DNA of 64,000 bases from Anthopleura xanthogrammica (Eukaryota > Cnidaria > Anthozoa > Actiniaria > Actiniidae), in the NCBI GenBank assembly GCA_964019055.1, contig OZ025219.1, positions 5,909,868 to 5,973,867 on the forward strand. Reading direction: 5' to 3'. Both the position numbers and the translations under genes were made by a program. The notes beneath the pieces were generated by a model, which searched no databases, had not been told where the DNA came from, and saw only the letters and a program-made list of their open reading frames with translations. Positions 10,680 through 21,970 of the stretch are shown piece by piece. The number at the start of each line of letters is the position of its first letter. Position 1 is the stretch's first letter.

Positions 10680-11418
10680 AAGGTGGCTCCAAGGTGTAAT
10701 TCACTTCCCTTTTTGAACCCGCTTATACATACTCTTATTTTGGCTCAATGAATCTAAATTTGCACCAGATAGTAGACTTGGATGAAAGTTTTGAACGATT
10801 GTCTTTTTATGCTAATCAGCGCTTTGCAACGATAAATAAAAATAAATAAATAACTAAATGCGATTAACAGTGGAATCCACAGAGTGGCTCTTCCTCCACT
10901 GCATTCCAATTGGAATTTAGAAGTTGATTTTTGATAAACAAACTTTTCGAAAAACAGTTTTCCTAAATATTTTTCGTTCTACCCTCGATATGCGAATAAT
11001 TGCACTATAATTTACACAGTGTAGCATACTAAATGGAAAAGTTTCAAGAAATGTTATCTGTTTTATTTCAAAAAAAATTATTTTAAAATTGTTTCAGCGA
11101 TTTATTCGAAATAAAACAGATAAGTTTTCTTGAAACTTTTCCATTTAGTGTGCTACACCGTGTAAATCATAGTCCAATTATTCGGATTTCAAGAGTAGCC
11201 TGATTTCGAAAGATATTTAGGAAAAACTGTCGAAAAGTTTGTTTATCGTTGCTATGGAAACCCTGATTAGCATAAAAAGACCCTCGTTCAAAACGTTCAT
11301 CCAAGTCTAACATCTGGTGTAAAATTCAGATTCATTGAACTAAAGTAAGAGTATGTATGTAAAAGAGGATTCAAAAAAGGGAAGTGTGACTCAAAAATAA
11401 CTCCTTGGAGACACCTTA
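10680..11418. mobile_element. Palindromic MITE, about 740 bp, AAGGTGGCT ends
   Basis: The arms (10680-11045 and 11065-11418) are inverted copies. Shared segments include TTGATAAACAAACTTTTCGA / CGAAAAGTTTGTTTATCG, TTTTTATGCTAATCAG / CTGATTAGCATAAAAAG, and the CTTGGATGAA tract. Outer ends are AAGGTGGCTCCAAGG and CCTTGGAGACACCTT. A similar terminus (AAGGTGGCTGGACCC) bounds the 1.07-kb palindrome at 40914-41988. Confidence 0.75.
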
Positions 11419-11462
11419 AGTTTTAAAATGACACGTTTTGTATTTTTTGTAGTTTATTTACT

Positions 11463-11468
11463 TTCTTG
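11463..11468 (-). terminator. Polyadenylation signal of the GPCR gene
   Basis: AATAAA on the minus strand about 110 bases after the receptor stop codon. Confidence 0.5.
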
Positions 11469-11580
11469 CGAGTGAAATGGCTGAGTTTGTTAGTGTCTCG
11501 CCTCATATCTAATTACAATTTATATATCTCAAAAGTGTAAACTTGCGTTTTCAAGCAAGCTCAAGTCATTAACAAATTCC

Positions 11581-12564
11581 TTACAATTTAGTGTCAAAAA
11601 CAATGTTATCAAACTGGTTTAACACAGTTTCATTTGTTTGCCCATACTCCTTGTTATTATTGCTTTCGGCCCCGGGACTTGTTGGAGGAGCGATGGAGTG
11701 GTCTGCCATACAAGACGTAAAAAGCTTACCAAGTGCTTTTCTAAAGTCCCTCATTCTAAAGACATATATAACAGGATTGATCAGTGAGTTAGTGCTGTGG
11801 ATTAAATAGATTGCCAGTTGCAGGTCTAAATTGAAGCCACTAGTTTGTGTTCTATAAATAGCATGGAATACAATAGAAGGGATCCATGTTGTCATTGACA
11901 ACAACGACACCAGAAAAACTGTTATCGCAAGCTGTCGTTCGCGTGCCTGGGATAGTGTTGTTGGTACTTGATTTTTAATCTTCAACTTTATTAAAATAAT
12001 CACGTAAGACATGGTTATGATTATTAAAGCCATAACGAAAAGACCTTGGAAAACTAGGACAACGTGATCTTGTAACTGCTCCATGAGAAAAAAGACCAAA
12101 GAGGCGGCTATTGCCAAAACCCAAGTGATGGCGAAGATTGATAAATGACTTCTTATTTTCAATGTTCGGTATCTGAATGGCAAATATGTCGCGTAGACGC
12201 GATTAAGAGATACGACGACCAGACAAAATAACGAGGCAAACAACACTGTGATGTAGAAACCTCTAACAACGATATACACATGCGGTTCAAGAAGATTCCA
12301 GTGTAGGAATATACCTGCAATATCATTAATGTAGTATGGTATTGTTATTGCCCCAAGAAGCATATCGGCGACTGCTAAGTTTAGAAGGCAATAGATACCA
12401 TGGCGGCGAAGCGGTTTGTTGACTGCAAACGTGGTGAAGGTGGCGAAGTTGAAAGAAAATATGAGAAGGCCGACAAATCCAAACGATGTGCACCAAAAGA
12501 TGCCCCTTTCTTTATCAATGGATATAGAACTAGTTTCGTTCAAAGAGCGATTTGTTTGAGTCAT
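11581..12564 (-). CDS. Class A (rhodopsin-like) G-protein-coupled receptor
   Basis: A 327-residue single coding exon with seven hydrophobic segments. Landmarks, in order: two N-glycosylation sequons in the N-terminus (NRS, NET); TM1 with an N in FSFNFATFTTF; TM2 with LNLAVADMLLG (the conserved Asp); TM3 ending SLNRVYATYLPF, where the usual D/E-R-Y is N-R-V; TM6 with TTWIP in place of CWxP; TM7 with NSLINPVIYVFRMRDF (NPxxY) and the helix-8 start. The length is usual for small peptide or amine receptors. Large lineage-specific sets of such intronless receptors are typical of cnidarians. The ligand cannot be predicted. A splice acceptor (CTATTTCAG) ends at 12606, so the 5' UTR is probably split and the coding exon begins at about 12605. 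Confidence 0.9.
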   Translation of the reverse strand: MTQTNRSLNETSSISIDKERGIFWCTSFGFVGLLIFSFNFATFTTFAVNKPLRRHGIYCLLNLAVADMLLGAITIPYYINDIAGIFLHWNLLEPHVYIVVRGFYITVLFASLFCLVVVSLNRVYATYLPFRYRTLKIRSHLSIFAITWVLAIAASLVFFLMEQLQDHVVLVFQGLFVMALIIITMSYVIILIKLKIKNQVPTTLSQARERQLAITVFLVSLLSMTTWIPSIVFHAIYRTQTSGFNLDLQLAIYLIHSTNSLINPVIYVFRMRDFRKALGKLFTSCMADHSIAPPTSPGAESNNNKEYGQTNETVLNQFDNIVFDTKL

Positions 12565-12694
12565 CTTGCTTGGTTTCTTCCAAAGGAAGATTTATTCGTT
12601 TCGGCCTGAAATAGAAAAAAGTTTTGGCTTGTTTACTTTGTTTGCTTTTAACGTACGTTTTTTTCATTTCGAGGGCCCCGTTTAGTTTATTGTT

Positions 12695-12866
12695 AGTGAA
12701 GTAATATTTCAAAAACGAGTACGAGTGTTTCATTAGGGTTTCTAAACACGAGAAAACATTTGAAAGCACGAGGCCGCAGGCCGAGTGCTTTTATTGTTTT
12801 CGAGTGTTTGGAAACCCTAATGAAACACGAAGCACGAGTTTTTGGAATGACTTCTTAATCGAGAAA
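12695..12866. mobile_element. GC-centred fold-back palindrome
   Basis: The arms AACGAGTACGAGTGTTTCATTAGGGTTTC and its inverted counterpart meet at a GC-rich centre, CACGAGGCCGCAGGCCGAGTG. It is non-coding. Palindromes with the same layout but different arm sequence occur at about 29535, 31740, 35815, 39830, 40535 and 45820. It lies just upstream of the receptor's 5' exon. Confidence 0.7.
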
Positions 12867-13174
12867 ATAATTCATTATGCAGGAATGGAGATAGTTCTTT
12901 ATACTATAGTACGTCATCCATTATGTTGCCTGGGATTATGAGAGTTCTTTTGAATTCCTCTCGTGCGGAATTTAGTTGATTTCGAAATACTGTAGGGCTT
13001 ATAAGGAGTGTTACGGAGTGCTCACTGGAGTGAAGCAGTTGTGTTCTCTTCAAAACATGGCTGAATCTGGTCGGTTCCGAATAAAGTTCATTCATTTCTG
13101 TGAGTACTTGACGTCAGTGTAATTTCTGATCAACGTATGCAGAGTAGCGTGGGGAATAAAACTTTTGTTCAATT

Positions 13175-13246
13175 CACCGATAGCTCAGCTGGTATAACGA
13201 GGGACTTAAACTCCAAGGGTCGCAGGTTCGAGACTCGGTAACGTCA
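13175..13246 (+). tRNA. tRNA-like sequence, probably a pseudogene or SINE head
   Basis: It has an A box TAGCTCAGCTGG and a B-box-like GGTTCGAGACT at tRNA spacing. The anticodon loop CTTAAAC would give TAA. The acceptor arm does not pair well and a leucine tRNA should have a long variable arm, so a functional tRNA-Leu is unlikely. Confidence 0.4.
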
Positions 13247-15180
13247 AAAAAAGAAGTAAAAAAAATGTAAATTAGGTAGTTAGATAGACAGAAAGATAGA
13301 GGAAAGCGTAGGGGAAATAGAGAGCGAGGTTGGTAACTATGGGATACTAATTTTTTTGACATTTCCCACCACTATGTAGATTTAGAAGCATTTTCATCAC
13401 TAGTGATTAAAATATTTCAAACACCGGCCAACCTATAATCGTGTTTCATTGGGGTTTCAAACCCATACACGTGGTACGAATGGTGCGCTCACATTGGTTG
13501 ATTAGTTCATGAATTATTAATGAGTTTGAGAATTGATGATCAAAGTTTTGCACTGTTCCGCGATAGCAGTAAACTTGAAAATATTGAAAAATACTCTCGA
13601 AAGAATAAGTACTGGAATTATTTATTTCTAAACCACTTTTTTCGGCAGGTGATTGCAAAACTGTTACGGTACTAAATAATTAGCTCCTGAAGACAAGTTT
13701 AGGTGTGCTGACGGACGATTGTTTTTGTAAGTGTCTTTTTTTCGAACAAGATGTCAAATTTTGGCAAAAGAAAAAAGTCATAGCTCGGCCAAATAAAGTT
13801 TCAAAAGAAACCTGAAATTATAACATATGGATCGGATGTCATAAAGTCAAGCACATTTCTTTACTGTTTCTGATACCGTCCTGTTGTTGTTGTTGTTGTT
13901 GTTGCTGTAAAATGTGCTTGTAATGTAGTCATTAATAAACTGATTGATTGAATACAAAAAATGATTATCCCTAGAACTAATAAATTTTTTTCCACTCTCC
14001 CTGTCGCACTCGTGACATTTTTTCAACTTCACCGCGTACTGCCGTATATGTGATGCCAGAAAAATTACTTACTACTTACTTGTAATTTGAGTATGGACGT
14101 TCTACAGTAGACTGCAGATAAAGAATAACTTGGAATTAAAGGATGCCAGTTTATATCAAGTACCCAAGCATATTGATGAGTAAAGTGATTATAATTATAG
14201 GCTAAAGTTATGAGTAGTTGGTAAGTATATATGGCACGAAATGGTGGGTGACGGCTATTGAATACACGCGGGTATCTCCCAGGTGATTAATAAAGATACG
14301 GATGCAATGAAGATTATCTCTTAGATATAGACATTTAGACAGATTAAATGAAAAACTCATGAAAAAAACCCCACACAATTTAATATGTGAGTTTCTTCCA
14401 AGTTTAGTAGCCTTGGGCTAATCATCTGATAGGTGCCAACTTGGGCACAGCTGTTAAAGTCTTGAAAGAAATATTTTTAGGAAGAAGAAAGGATGTTGTA
14501 CTATTATTTACTTTTTCCTGTTAGACTCTTATGTATAATAGCCATCTAAGACAACACGAACACTAACATCTGAATAATTTCAAAGTCTAAATGTTAGGTT
14601 CATACTCTTTAAAAAGCTATCAGACATGGACTCATGTCACGGGCGCCCGAGTCTCCTCTACATCTTCTCCTCCAACGGTCTAAAAATATAGCCGCTTTGG
14701 TACAGCAGATCTTTGGTAACGAATAAACATCTAGCTCCGATTTCAGTCTCGTGATGTTAGCTCTGTTAAGAACCGATCGTATGCTACTCGGGATTAATCG
14801 GTAATGTACCGATTCGGCACATGTGAAATTCGACGTCTATGTTAAATAAACCTGTAAACAATTACTTGATTATGAATCTGTTCAGGTTTGCACACATTAT
14901 TAACCACTCAATAATCCTCTAGCTCTTTACCTCGGGTGTAATGTTTCTCCATTTCTGACCACGTGTCATTCTCTTGAGAATAAGATTCTTTGTTTGAGTT
15001 ATATCCATGTTCATGCGTCTTCTCATGCAAAACCCCTAAATAAAGAAATGGTACTCTAGAGCGATGACACGCGTGGTCTGAAATGGGAAAACGTTGCGCC
15101 CAAGGTAGGGCCTCCTAGATGACAGTCCTTCGTATTGTGTATGTGCACAGTATAAATTAATATCAATTAAAATTCATAAA
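13247..15180. other. No gene recognised
   Basis: A long AT-rich stretch with a short (TTG)n run near 13878-13903 and no convincing exon, tRNA or inverted repeat. Confidence 0.45.
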
Positions 15181-15189
15181 GGATATAAG

Positions 15190-15700
15190 GTAAGGTAAAC
15201 TTTATTTCAACACGCTAACACATACAACAAACTGCTGATTTCCAATATGGGCGTGCATAAAAGAAATCTTAATTATGAGTCATATAGTAATAATAATAAT
15301 ATGATGAATTAATAGTTAATAAATTTGATAATAATAATAATAATAATAATATAAACTAATAACAGTAAAATTAAATATATATATGTAATATATATAATTA
15401 TGTAAGTCCAAGGGAAAAGAGCTTGTTGTGGAAAGAGACTGGGGATTCATAATTTCGTACATCACTAGGCAGTGAATTCCATAATTTTGCACCATCGTAA
15501 CTGAAACTTTTTTTCAAGAATTCAGTTTTTGGTAAGGGCAAAGCAACCTTATTTGAAGAATCACGTAAACAATAAGTACTGGAGGCTGCATATGGTTCCC
15601 TAAACAGATTTCTAAGTCTGCTTGGTGCCAAATTATGGAATATTTTAAACATTAGCTCAGCTTTTATTTCAGCTCTACGTTTGGACAAAGTAGTATGAGT
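15190..15700 (-). mobile_element. 3' end of a non-LTR retrotransposon
   Basis: The minus-strand frame 15688-15398 encodes the conserved C-terminal tail of LINE reverse transcriptases: LMFKIFHNLAPSRL, then SFSYDGAKLWNSLPSDVR. It is followed by an AT-rich 3' UTR with ATT repeats and an end near 15190 reading AATAAAGTTTACC. Only about 0.5 kb remains, so it is a strongly 5'-truncated copy. The clade is probably CR1/L2-like. Confidence 0.75.
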
Positions 15701-15884
15701 AGTTCATAACAACGAGCAAGAGACTGGGGCGACATCTTGTCATTTCATAAAGCATCTCAAGATTAGTAAGCCTAGCAAGTTTTAACATCTCTGAATGAAA
15801 AAAAAAGCCCAGAGTTACGAGCTTTCAAAAGTGCCAAAAATTTACATATTAACCACTTAACTGTTATCTAGCCAACATAGCTTT

Positions 15885-16030
15885 TCCTTGCCTCATTCTA
15901 GTTCCCAGACCCTATTCATTATCCAAATCGTAGGCTCTAGAAAACCCTACTGACCGGAAGCCAGAATCTTGCGACCTGGTCATCAGAGCGCATGCTCTAT
16001 CTCAGAATCCTGATAGCAGGATTTGATTCA
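15885..16030. repeat. Dispersed repeat also at about 31220-31345
   Basis: The segment around CCAGAATCTTGCGACC and TCAGAGCGCATGCTCTATC recurs with high identity in intron 8 of the poly(A) polymerase gene. In both places a second repeat (16262-16504 here) follows a few hundred bases later, so the two travel together or share a larger parent. Confidence 0.65.
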
Positions 16031-16261
16031 AGATTCGAAGATATATAACCGTTCTAGTTGCTTTGGCTTGCATGGTTTCCGTTGGAATATCTGTTAATCC
16101 AATTTGAGTTGGTTGCTATGTTATTTTCAACAGCCAATTAAATTTGATAGAATTTTAGGGTTGTCCAGCGCCTACGGTTGTTCGTTAGAAAGCTGAGAAG
16201 GCTCTGGGTACGAGAATGTTCCTGGCCCATGATTATAGCTTAAATTGACTGTCCGTAGCAT

Positions 16262-16504
16262 TAATTACCTATTATTATACATTTTACTCACTATCTCGCT
16301 TCTGATTGGCCAAGAGCCCTCAGCCAATCCCTGATATCGTGTGAACTCAACATGATAAATGTATTATCTGTAGGTTTTACCTACAGATAATACATTTATC
16401 CTGTCGTGTTCAAAGGTCAACATTATGAAAGTGGAATACGTTAGCTATTTTTTCGAAAGCAGAATTAAATCTTTATTCTTAGTTTACAAAATGTATAATA
16501 AAAC
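16262..16504. mobile_element. MITE with TTATTATACATTTT ends
   Basis: The left end TTATTATACATTTTACTC and right end AAAATGTATAATAA are inverted. Inside are TCTCGCTTCTGATTGGCC and a short palindrome (ATAATACATTTATC). A second copy with a shorter interior lies at about 31556-31730. Ends of similar form (TTATTATATCCATTTTG) bound the repeats near 39.47 and 40.17 kb. Confidence 0.6.
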
Positions 16505-17112
16505 AATTATTGAACTGAACTGAATTGAATAAAAAATAAATTACATCAGTATTTGTCGTCTGTTTCCGCTTGTGTGTAACATTAGATTGTGGTTATCAGT
16601 AAATAACTATGTGATTATTCAAGAGATCGTAACTAAAACCAGAAATTCTAGTGCTGCCTGGCGTTACCTGGAAGGATCTGATTCGGGCGCCCGCGAGTCT
16701 GACGTCACTGATAATTTATTCCTAATCTGCAAATGTACTAATTCACTAAAGTACTAAAATGTATTTTTCAATTTTTCTATGACAACCTTTTTGCAAGTAG
16801 GTGTATACTTATTTTATAAATCAGTTTACATATTGTATACATTTTACATATTGAGAAACAATTACCCATACACTTTCCATACAATACCAAGGTGATCATG
16901 AGTAATTGTGGAGTGGGTTGCGGGTGAATTTGCTGCTTGCGCTAAAATGCGGAGATATGTCTCAGGGTTTCCACGGTTAAGAAAAGTCAGGGATCCCTAA
17001 TATATTTTTCAAGGTCAGGGAATTGTCAGGAAATTTTAATTTTCTGTAGCATATGCAGAACGTTTGTCACATGCAATATACCCACACTAACGACCTTACT
17101 CGCCATTAGAGT

Positions 17113-17186
17113 CTCCTGTAGCTCAGTGGCAGAGCGTTCGACTAGTATACGGAGGGTCGTGGGTTCGATTCCCATCTGTGGCTCAG
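17113..17186 (+). tRNA. tRNA-Thr(AGT)-like, copy 1
   Basis: A box TAGCTCAGTGG, anticodon loop CTAGTAT (anticodon AGT, Thr), B box GGGTTCGATTCCC. The acceptor arm is poorly paired (CTGTGGC against the 5' side), and the T run after it is only partly terminator-like. It is likely a pseudogene or SINE head rather than a working tRNA. Confidence 0.45.
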
Positions 17187-17361
17187 AATTGTTTTTCTGA
17201 GTATTTCATCACAGTATGGTACAATCATATACACATTTCATTCCATCATCATACGCATACCATGTTTATCGTATATTTTCCTTAGACATTTCTGTGATTG
17301 TAGCATATACAGTACGTTTGTCACAATATACCCACACTAACGAATTTACTCGCCATTAGAG

Positions 17362-17435
17362 TCTCCTGTAGCTCAGTGGCAGAGCGTCCGACTAGTATAC
17401 GGAGGGTCGTGGGTTCGATTCCCATCTGGGGCTCA
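17362..17435 (+). tRNA. tRNA-Thr(AGT)-like, copy 2
   Basis: Same boxes and anticodon as copy 1. The acceptor 3' side is CTGGGGC, pairing better with CTCC on the 5' side, the anticodon stem pairs better (TCCG/CGGA), and a run of eight T follows closely, as in an RNA polymerase III terminator. This is the more tRNA-like of the two but still imperfect at the acceptor base. Confidence 0.5.
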
Positions 17436-17599
17436 GAATTTTTTTTGAGTATTTCACAGTATGGTACGATGATCATATACACATTTCATTCCATCATCAT
17501 GCGCATACCATGTTTATCGTAATTTACCCAATAGTCAGTGAAAATTGAAGTCAGTTGATTTTGTATTTAAAATGTTCTTACTCCACAGATTTCCATAAA

Positions 17600-17890
17600 A
17601 AAAAGACCAGATGAAGCAGCATAATTTCAAGAAACATTAACGTATCCATACAGAAGTGAAAACATTCAAGTGTACATTCTGTGACAAAGCATTTACACAA
17701 TATGGTAGTCTAAAGAGACATGAATGTACCAATACAAGTGTCAAGCCATACATGTGTACATACAGTGACAAGACACTTAAAGAACAACAACATTTGAAGG
17801 AACATTAACGTACAAGTCATACTCATACAGGTGTCAAACCATACAAGTGTATATACTGTGACAAGGGGTTTATACCGTGCAAATTGAGCT
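17600..17890 (+). pseudogene. C2H2 zinc-finger array fragment, inactivated
   Basis: The plus-strand frame reads KTFKCTFCDKAFTQYGSLKR then H, followed by a second finger lacking its second Cys (CTYSDK) and a stop (KEH*). A third finger starts VKPYKCIYCDKGF. Linkers of the TGVKPYKC type are clear. An earlier stop occurs at the same place in the preceding finger (FKKH*). This is a dead fragment of a poly-zinc-finger gene; no promoter or flanking exons are seen. Confidence 0.75.
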
Positions 17891-18252
17891 GGCAGCATTC
17901 TGAGGTGCTGAAAGGGGTCTATAGGGAGGTAACTCTTACCCTGAACAAGGAATTGTTCGAAATTTGAATCGATTATGACTAGAGTACAAACGAAGAGGGT
18001 ACATTCATTTTTCCATGGGTCATACGGTAAGGAGCAGAAAACAGACAGTTTGACGACGAACAGACAGAGATGTAGAGGGATTCAAGCATTTTCTAAGAGT
18101 CCAAAAACAGCAGTTATTTGCTTCATATTTAATTCATATCTCATAATCTCATGAACGTATAAATCATGCTTATAATAATCATTTTACAGCTAATATTCTC
18201 AAGAGCGTTATTTTGGGCGTTTCTTGTCCAGATACCTTGCACACTGTGGATC

Positions 18253-18849
18253 TTAGGGCCAACTATCACACACCTTGGGCAAGTACCTTTGCAAAACTTT
18301 TATCACCCTCGGAGCTACTTCCCTCACGATATTAGCAAAATGCTTAATGATGTCTGCCTCGCAGTTGTATCGTACAATACTTTGACTGTAGCATTCGTTC
18401 AGAGCCTGGACCGCTGTACAAATTTTGCGACTTTGTCTTAGTGTATTCACATAATGCTCCACACACTTGTTGTGAATGGTTGTGGCACAGAGAGAAGTTG
18501 AACCATCGAATTCTGAAAAATTAAATGAGAGAAATCAAGCCCAGGTAGACAGGACCAACACTACTGCTGCCTTTGTTGTTACATCTACAAATGGTTAGAC
18601 TTTCAGTAGCTCGGATGACCATTTTACTGCAATTTTCATAAATATGCGAACTCTGTAATTGCGAGTTGCTCGCTGGAATTTGGTTTTTCATTGCCGCCAA
18701 TCATAAATATAAAAGGTACCGACTGATTATTTTTGATTGATGGAAGCGATAAACCAAATTTCAGCGTGCAGCTCGGCACCTTCGCGTGTTTATGAAAATA
18801 GCAGTAAATGGTACCTAGTGCATACACCTCATACTAACTCTCTCTAATA

Positions 18850-18932
<83 letters not shown>

Positions 18933-20837
18933 CTCAATGTAAAGCGACTTTCATCATATCCAAAATAATGGAATAAGAACTATATTTAAATCATAATTCA
19001 TAAATGAGTTCCCTCACTGGTTAGGGCTTGCCTGTATGGCCAGGTGGTCGGGCTCAAATGCGCATTCCTTCAGGAAGATCTATTGCTTTATTCTAGGAAA
19101 CGTGCCCGCAGAAACTTCCTATACGATATTAAAAATACTTTTCGAGCAATATAACATCAAATGCTTCAAAAATGAGCGAACCTTAATTGGTTGTTTTAGA
19201 CTTGCTTGAAAACCAATTAATCATTGTTCAAAATTTTGGTTTTATCTTCATTTGTCAAGTTTGAGTCTCGTGTGGTAAAAAACATATTGATATTTGTTTC
19301 CGTCAAGGAAAGATTCTATTCCAGCTGAGTTGACCTTCAGAACAAACTCAAGGTCAACCAATCAGAATTGAGGATTCGACATCATATTTTGATTAGCATT
19401 TCCCATTATTCTGCCAAGAGAACTCATGAAATACGAGTTCTTCCTTCTTTAAATTAATCGTAAACGCTAGTCGAACTCATGGCGGAATTTTATTTCAATT
19501 AACAAGAAAACTTGGAAAATCCTCGAAAAATGCTAACCAAAAATAGTGACCCATAATTCCTTTCGGGGAAGGCGATCAACTCAGCTGGTTGCCATAGCTA
19601 TAGAATATCAACAACAGAAACAATGACATATGATAACGAAAACTTACCAACAGAATCCGCAAAAAGGTCTGGTCTCTTGTCTGAAAAAAAAATTAATGGG
19701 TTACCTATATATCTATTGATGTAGAACTCCCTCTAATTCCTTTCTTCCTCCATCCCTTCTCCCCTCCCTTTCCCTCTAGCTCCTTTCTCTCCTTGATCCG
19801 ATCCCTCCTTCGCCATAATACACAGGTTAATGTTCTTCACAACTTATTCTTTTTATTTTTTCTGATTTTTAGTTTTTTTGGCGGGAAAATGACCTCACCT
19901 GAAATTCTGGTGGTAAAAGACCTGAGGTTGTCTGTCGCCAGGTCCGGACAATTTCCCATGATCTTATCCATCAGACCCATCTGTAACATCCAGAACCTGA
20001 AGCTTGTGATTGCGATCTCAACGCATAAGGAATCTTGAGCCAGACAGTCGATCATTGTCTGCAAAGAAGAAAAACTTGCTAAGTGCAAATTCAATCTGTC
20101 ACTCAGATCAGCCAAGAGGTTGTTCAGTTCAAGGTGCGATCTGTGAGTTAGCCGTGTCCTGCCTTAGATAAGCCCAGAAGTTGTTTCAGTGTTTGATCTG
20201 TGAGTTAGCCGTGCCCTGAATTAGATTCAGCCCAGAAGTTGTTTCAGGGTTTGATCTGTGAGTTAGCCGTGCCCTGACTTAGATCCGCCCAGAGGTAATT
20301 GTTTCAGGGTTCGATCTGTGATTTAGACGTGCCCTGACTCTGATCCATTGCGCAGAATAAGGTGTCACATCCGGGACATTCATTAGCTCCCACTCATTTA
20401 CAAAGAAAATAGGCCAAAATGGCTGCAGTACTGGTACCCCAGAAGTTGTTTCAGGGCTCGATCTATGACTGAGTTAGCAGTGTACTTCCCTGACTTAGAT
20501 CAGCCCGACTGAGTTTGCTTCAGTGTTTGTGCTATAAGTGCTGGATGTTGAGATGTTGTTTTGTGCGTTTATATATATTTTCTGAAGACTTTTATTTTTC
20601 ATTTTTAAATTAATAATCCATATTATTAATAATCAAGTATACAATAAAATAAACCTTGAACAGCACATTTACAATAAACTAGACTTTCCCTACCTGCAAT
20701 CTTTCGCAGTGGGTTTTGCCGTCCCTAACGGCCATTTTGTATTCGTGTGCGCATGTCTTCATTCTTGTTTTCTCGCAATCCAGGGCTGCATTGGCAAGGT
20801 GAACCAGCAGTCCAACACAGATCATTAAAGTCTTCAT
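18253..20837 (-). CDS. Secreted protein with two tandem six-cysteine modules
   Basis: Four exons on the minus strand: 20837-20694, 20058-19899, 19680-19648 and 18512-18253. All have GT/AG borders and compatible phases, giving 198 residues. The start is the ATG at 20837, which opens a signal peptide (MKTLMICVGLLVHLANAALD); a longer upstream frame would bury it. The mature part holds two copies of the spacing C-x7-C-x14-C-x8-C: residues 21-53, and again in the last exon from CATTIHNKC. Each is followed by two further cysteines. The pattern suggests two helical disulfide-bonded modules made by internal duplication. The spacing is loosely reminiscent of small secreted helical Cys-rich families such as nematode DUF19, but I do not recognise the family and assign no function. 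Confidence 0.8.
18849..18928 (+). repeat. (TC)n microsatellite
   Basis: About 40 uninterrupted TC dinucleotides in the third intron of the two-module cysteine gene. Confidence 0.97.
20100..20510 (+). repeat. About 62-bp minisatellite in intron 1 of the cysteine-module gene
   Basis: Four to five diverged units built on GATCTGTGAGTTAGCCGTG, CCTGACTTAGATC and AGCCCAGAAGTTGTTTCAG, with a detached unit at about 20440-20510. A related single unit appears at 50612-50660, so the word belongs to a dispersed element. Confidence 0.8.
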
Positions 20838-20939
20838 GCTTGCCTTAGTAAATTTAAAAAGAATACCATTATACAGAGGGTGCATGTGCAACATTTTCAT
20901 CACATCAACTATCAAAATACATGCAGCTAATATACCTTT

Positions 20940-21724
20940 TTCCCGATACGGCGGCCATCTTGAATTCTATTGTTTTAAGTAAGACATTATGGGATACTGA
21001 GGGGGCAATTATTGGACAATTTATAGTATGCACAGCTGTCAGTCTGTCAAGTTTTGGACCGAGTTTTTTTGACTGCCTTATGGCCTAAGTGCGTAGCGGT
21101 ACGGGCCGAGGAAACGAGGTTAAAAATATATTTATTATTGGCAACGTTAGGGGAGACAATTTTGGTTTTCGGTCCGTACCGTACGTTATGGACCGCAAAT
21201 TGACCAATCATAGAGCGTGAAATTACCTTGCCACATGAACATATAATATATAATAGATTATGTCTTATGCTTCTAAAGAGACATTTTTCCAGGTAATCTT
21301 GGTGTCCTGAATAAAACTTTACATGTTGATCCTTTACCATTCTTGACTATAACCAAAATCGCCGCAAAAATCGCACCTTAAATTACAGCATAAATCGGCA
21401 GTGAAATGAGCAGCGAAATCGGTGGATTATGCTCCGCTACAGGGCCGTTATGTTGTGCACACAGTGAAAAAAAATTCACCCTAGCTGTAACTACACATTT
21501 ATACAACAGCCACTCTCCTCGATAGTTACAGAGTTAATTCCAATTTTTTTCTAATCTTTTTCCTAATCTTTTGTCATTTGTATCTCAAACTAAGCTAAGA
21601 TACAAGACAAGTTTGTCGGGTCTGTTAAACCGTTCGGAGATCAAAATCACAGCAAAATGAACCTCACTAACCAGCTGCTAGATTTTCCATGCTGTCGTTT
21701 CGGTCAAGTTCACAAAACCTCAGT
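20940..21724. other. No gene recognised
   Basis: The 97-codon minus-strand frame at 21047-21340 has no motif. A short palindrome around CCGTACCGTACG lies near 21175. Nothing else is supported. Confidence 0.4.
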
Positions 21725-21727
21725 GTT

Positions 21728-21970
21728 AAGGTCAATTTACACGGCACAAATTTTTCTTATACAACTATCGCATGCAGTCTGCTTACGCCACGCTCACAAC
21801 ACAAATTGCTTCGTGTAAATCAATCCTACAACTTGCTACAAATTTCTTCGTACACAACAGTTGTACATGTAGGGTTGATTTACACGACGCAATTCGTGTT
21901 GTAAGCGTGGTGTAAGTAGATTGCATGCGACAGCTGTAAGCAAAAATTGTACCGTATAAATTGGCTTTTA
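21728..21970. mobile_element. MITE with inverted ends
   Basis: The ends AAGGTCAATTTACACGGCAC and GTACCGTATAAATTGGCTTT are inverted, with inner inverted matches TTACGCCACGCTCACAACAC / GTGTTGTAAGCGTGGTGTAA. Internal GTGTAAATCAATCC and GGTTGATTTACACG words also pair. It is about 243 bp and non-coding. Confidence 0.65.

Larger units (their letters stand above)
17070..17545 (+). repeat. Tandem duplication of a 240-250 bp unit carrying a tRNA-Thr-like sequence
   Basis: Unit 1 (about 17046-17285) and unit 2 (about 17300-17545) share the flanks ACCCACACTAACGA...ACTCGCCATTAGAG and CATATACACATTTCATTCCA...ACCATGTTTATCGTA. Each contains a tRNA-like core about 73 bases long. Differences are single bases and small gaps, so the duplication is fairly recent. 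Confidence 0.8.

Noticed and set aside
21047..21340. 97-codon minus-strand frame
   Set aside because: No motif, no splice context, crosses a palindromic repeat.
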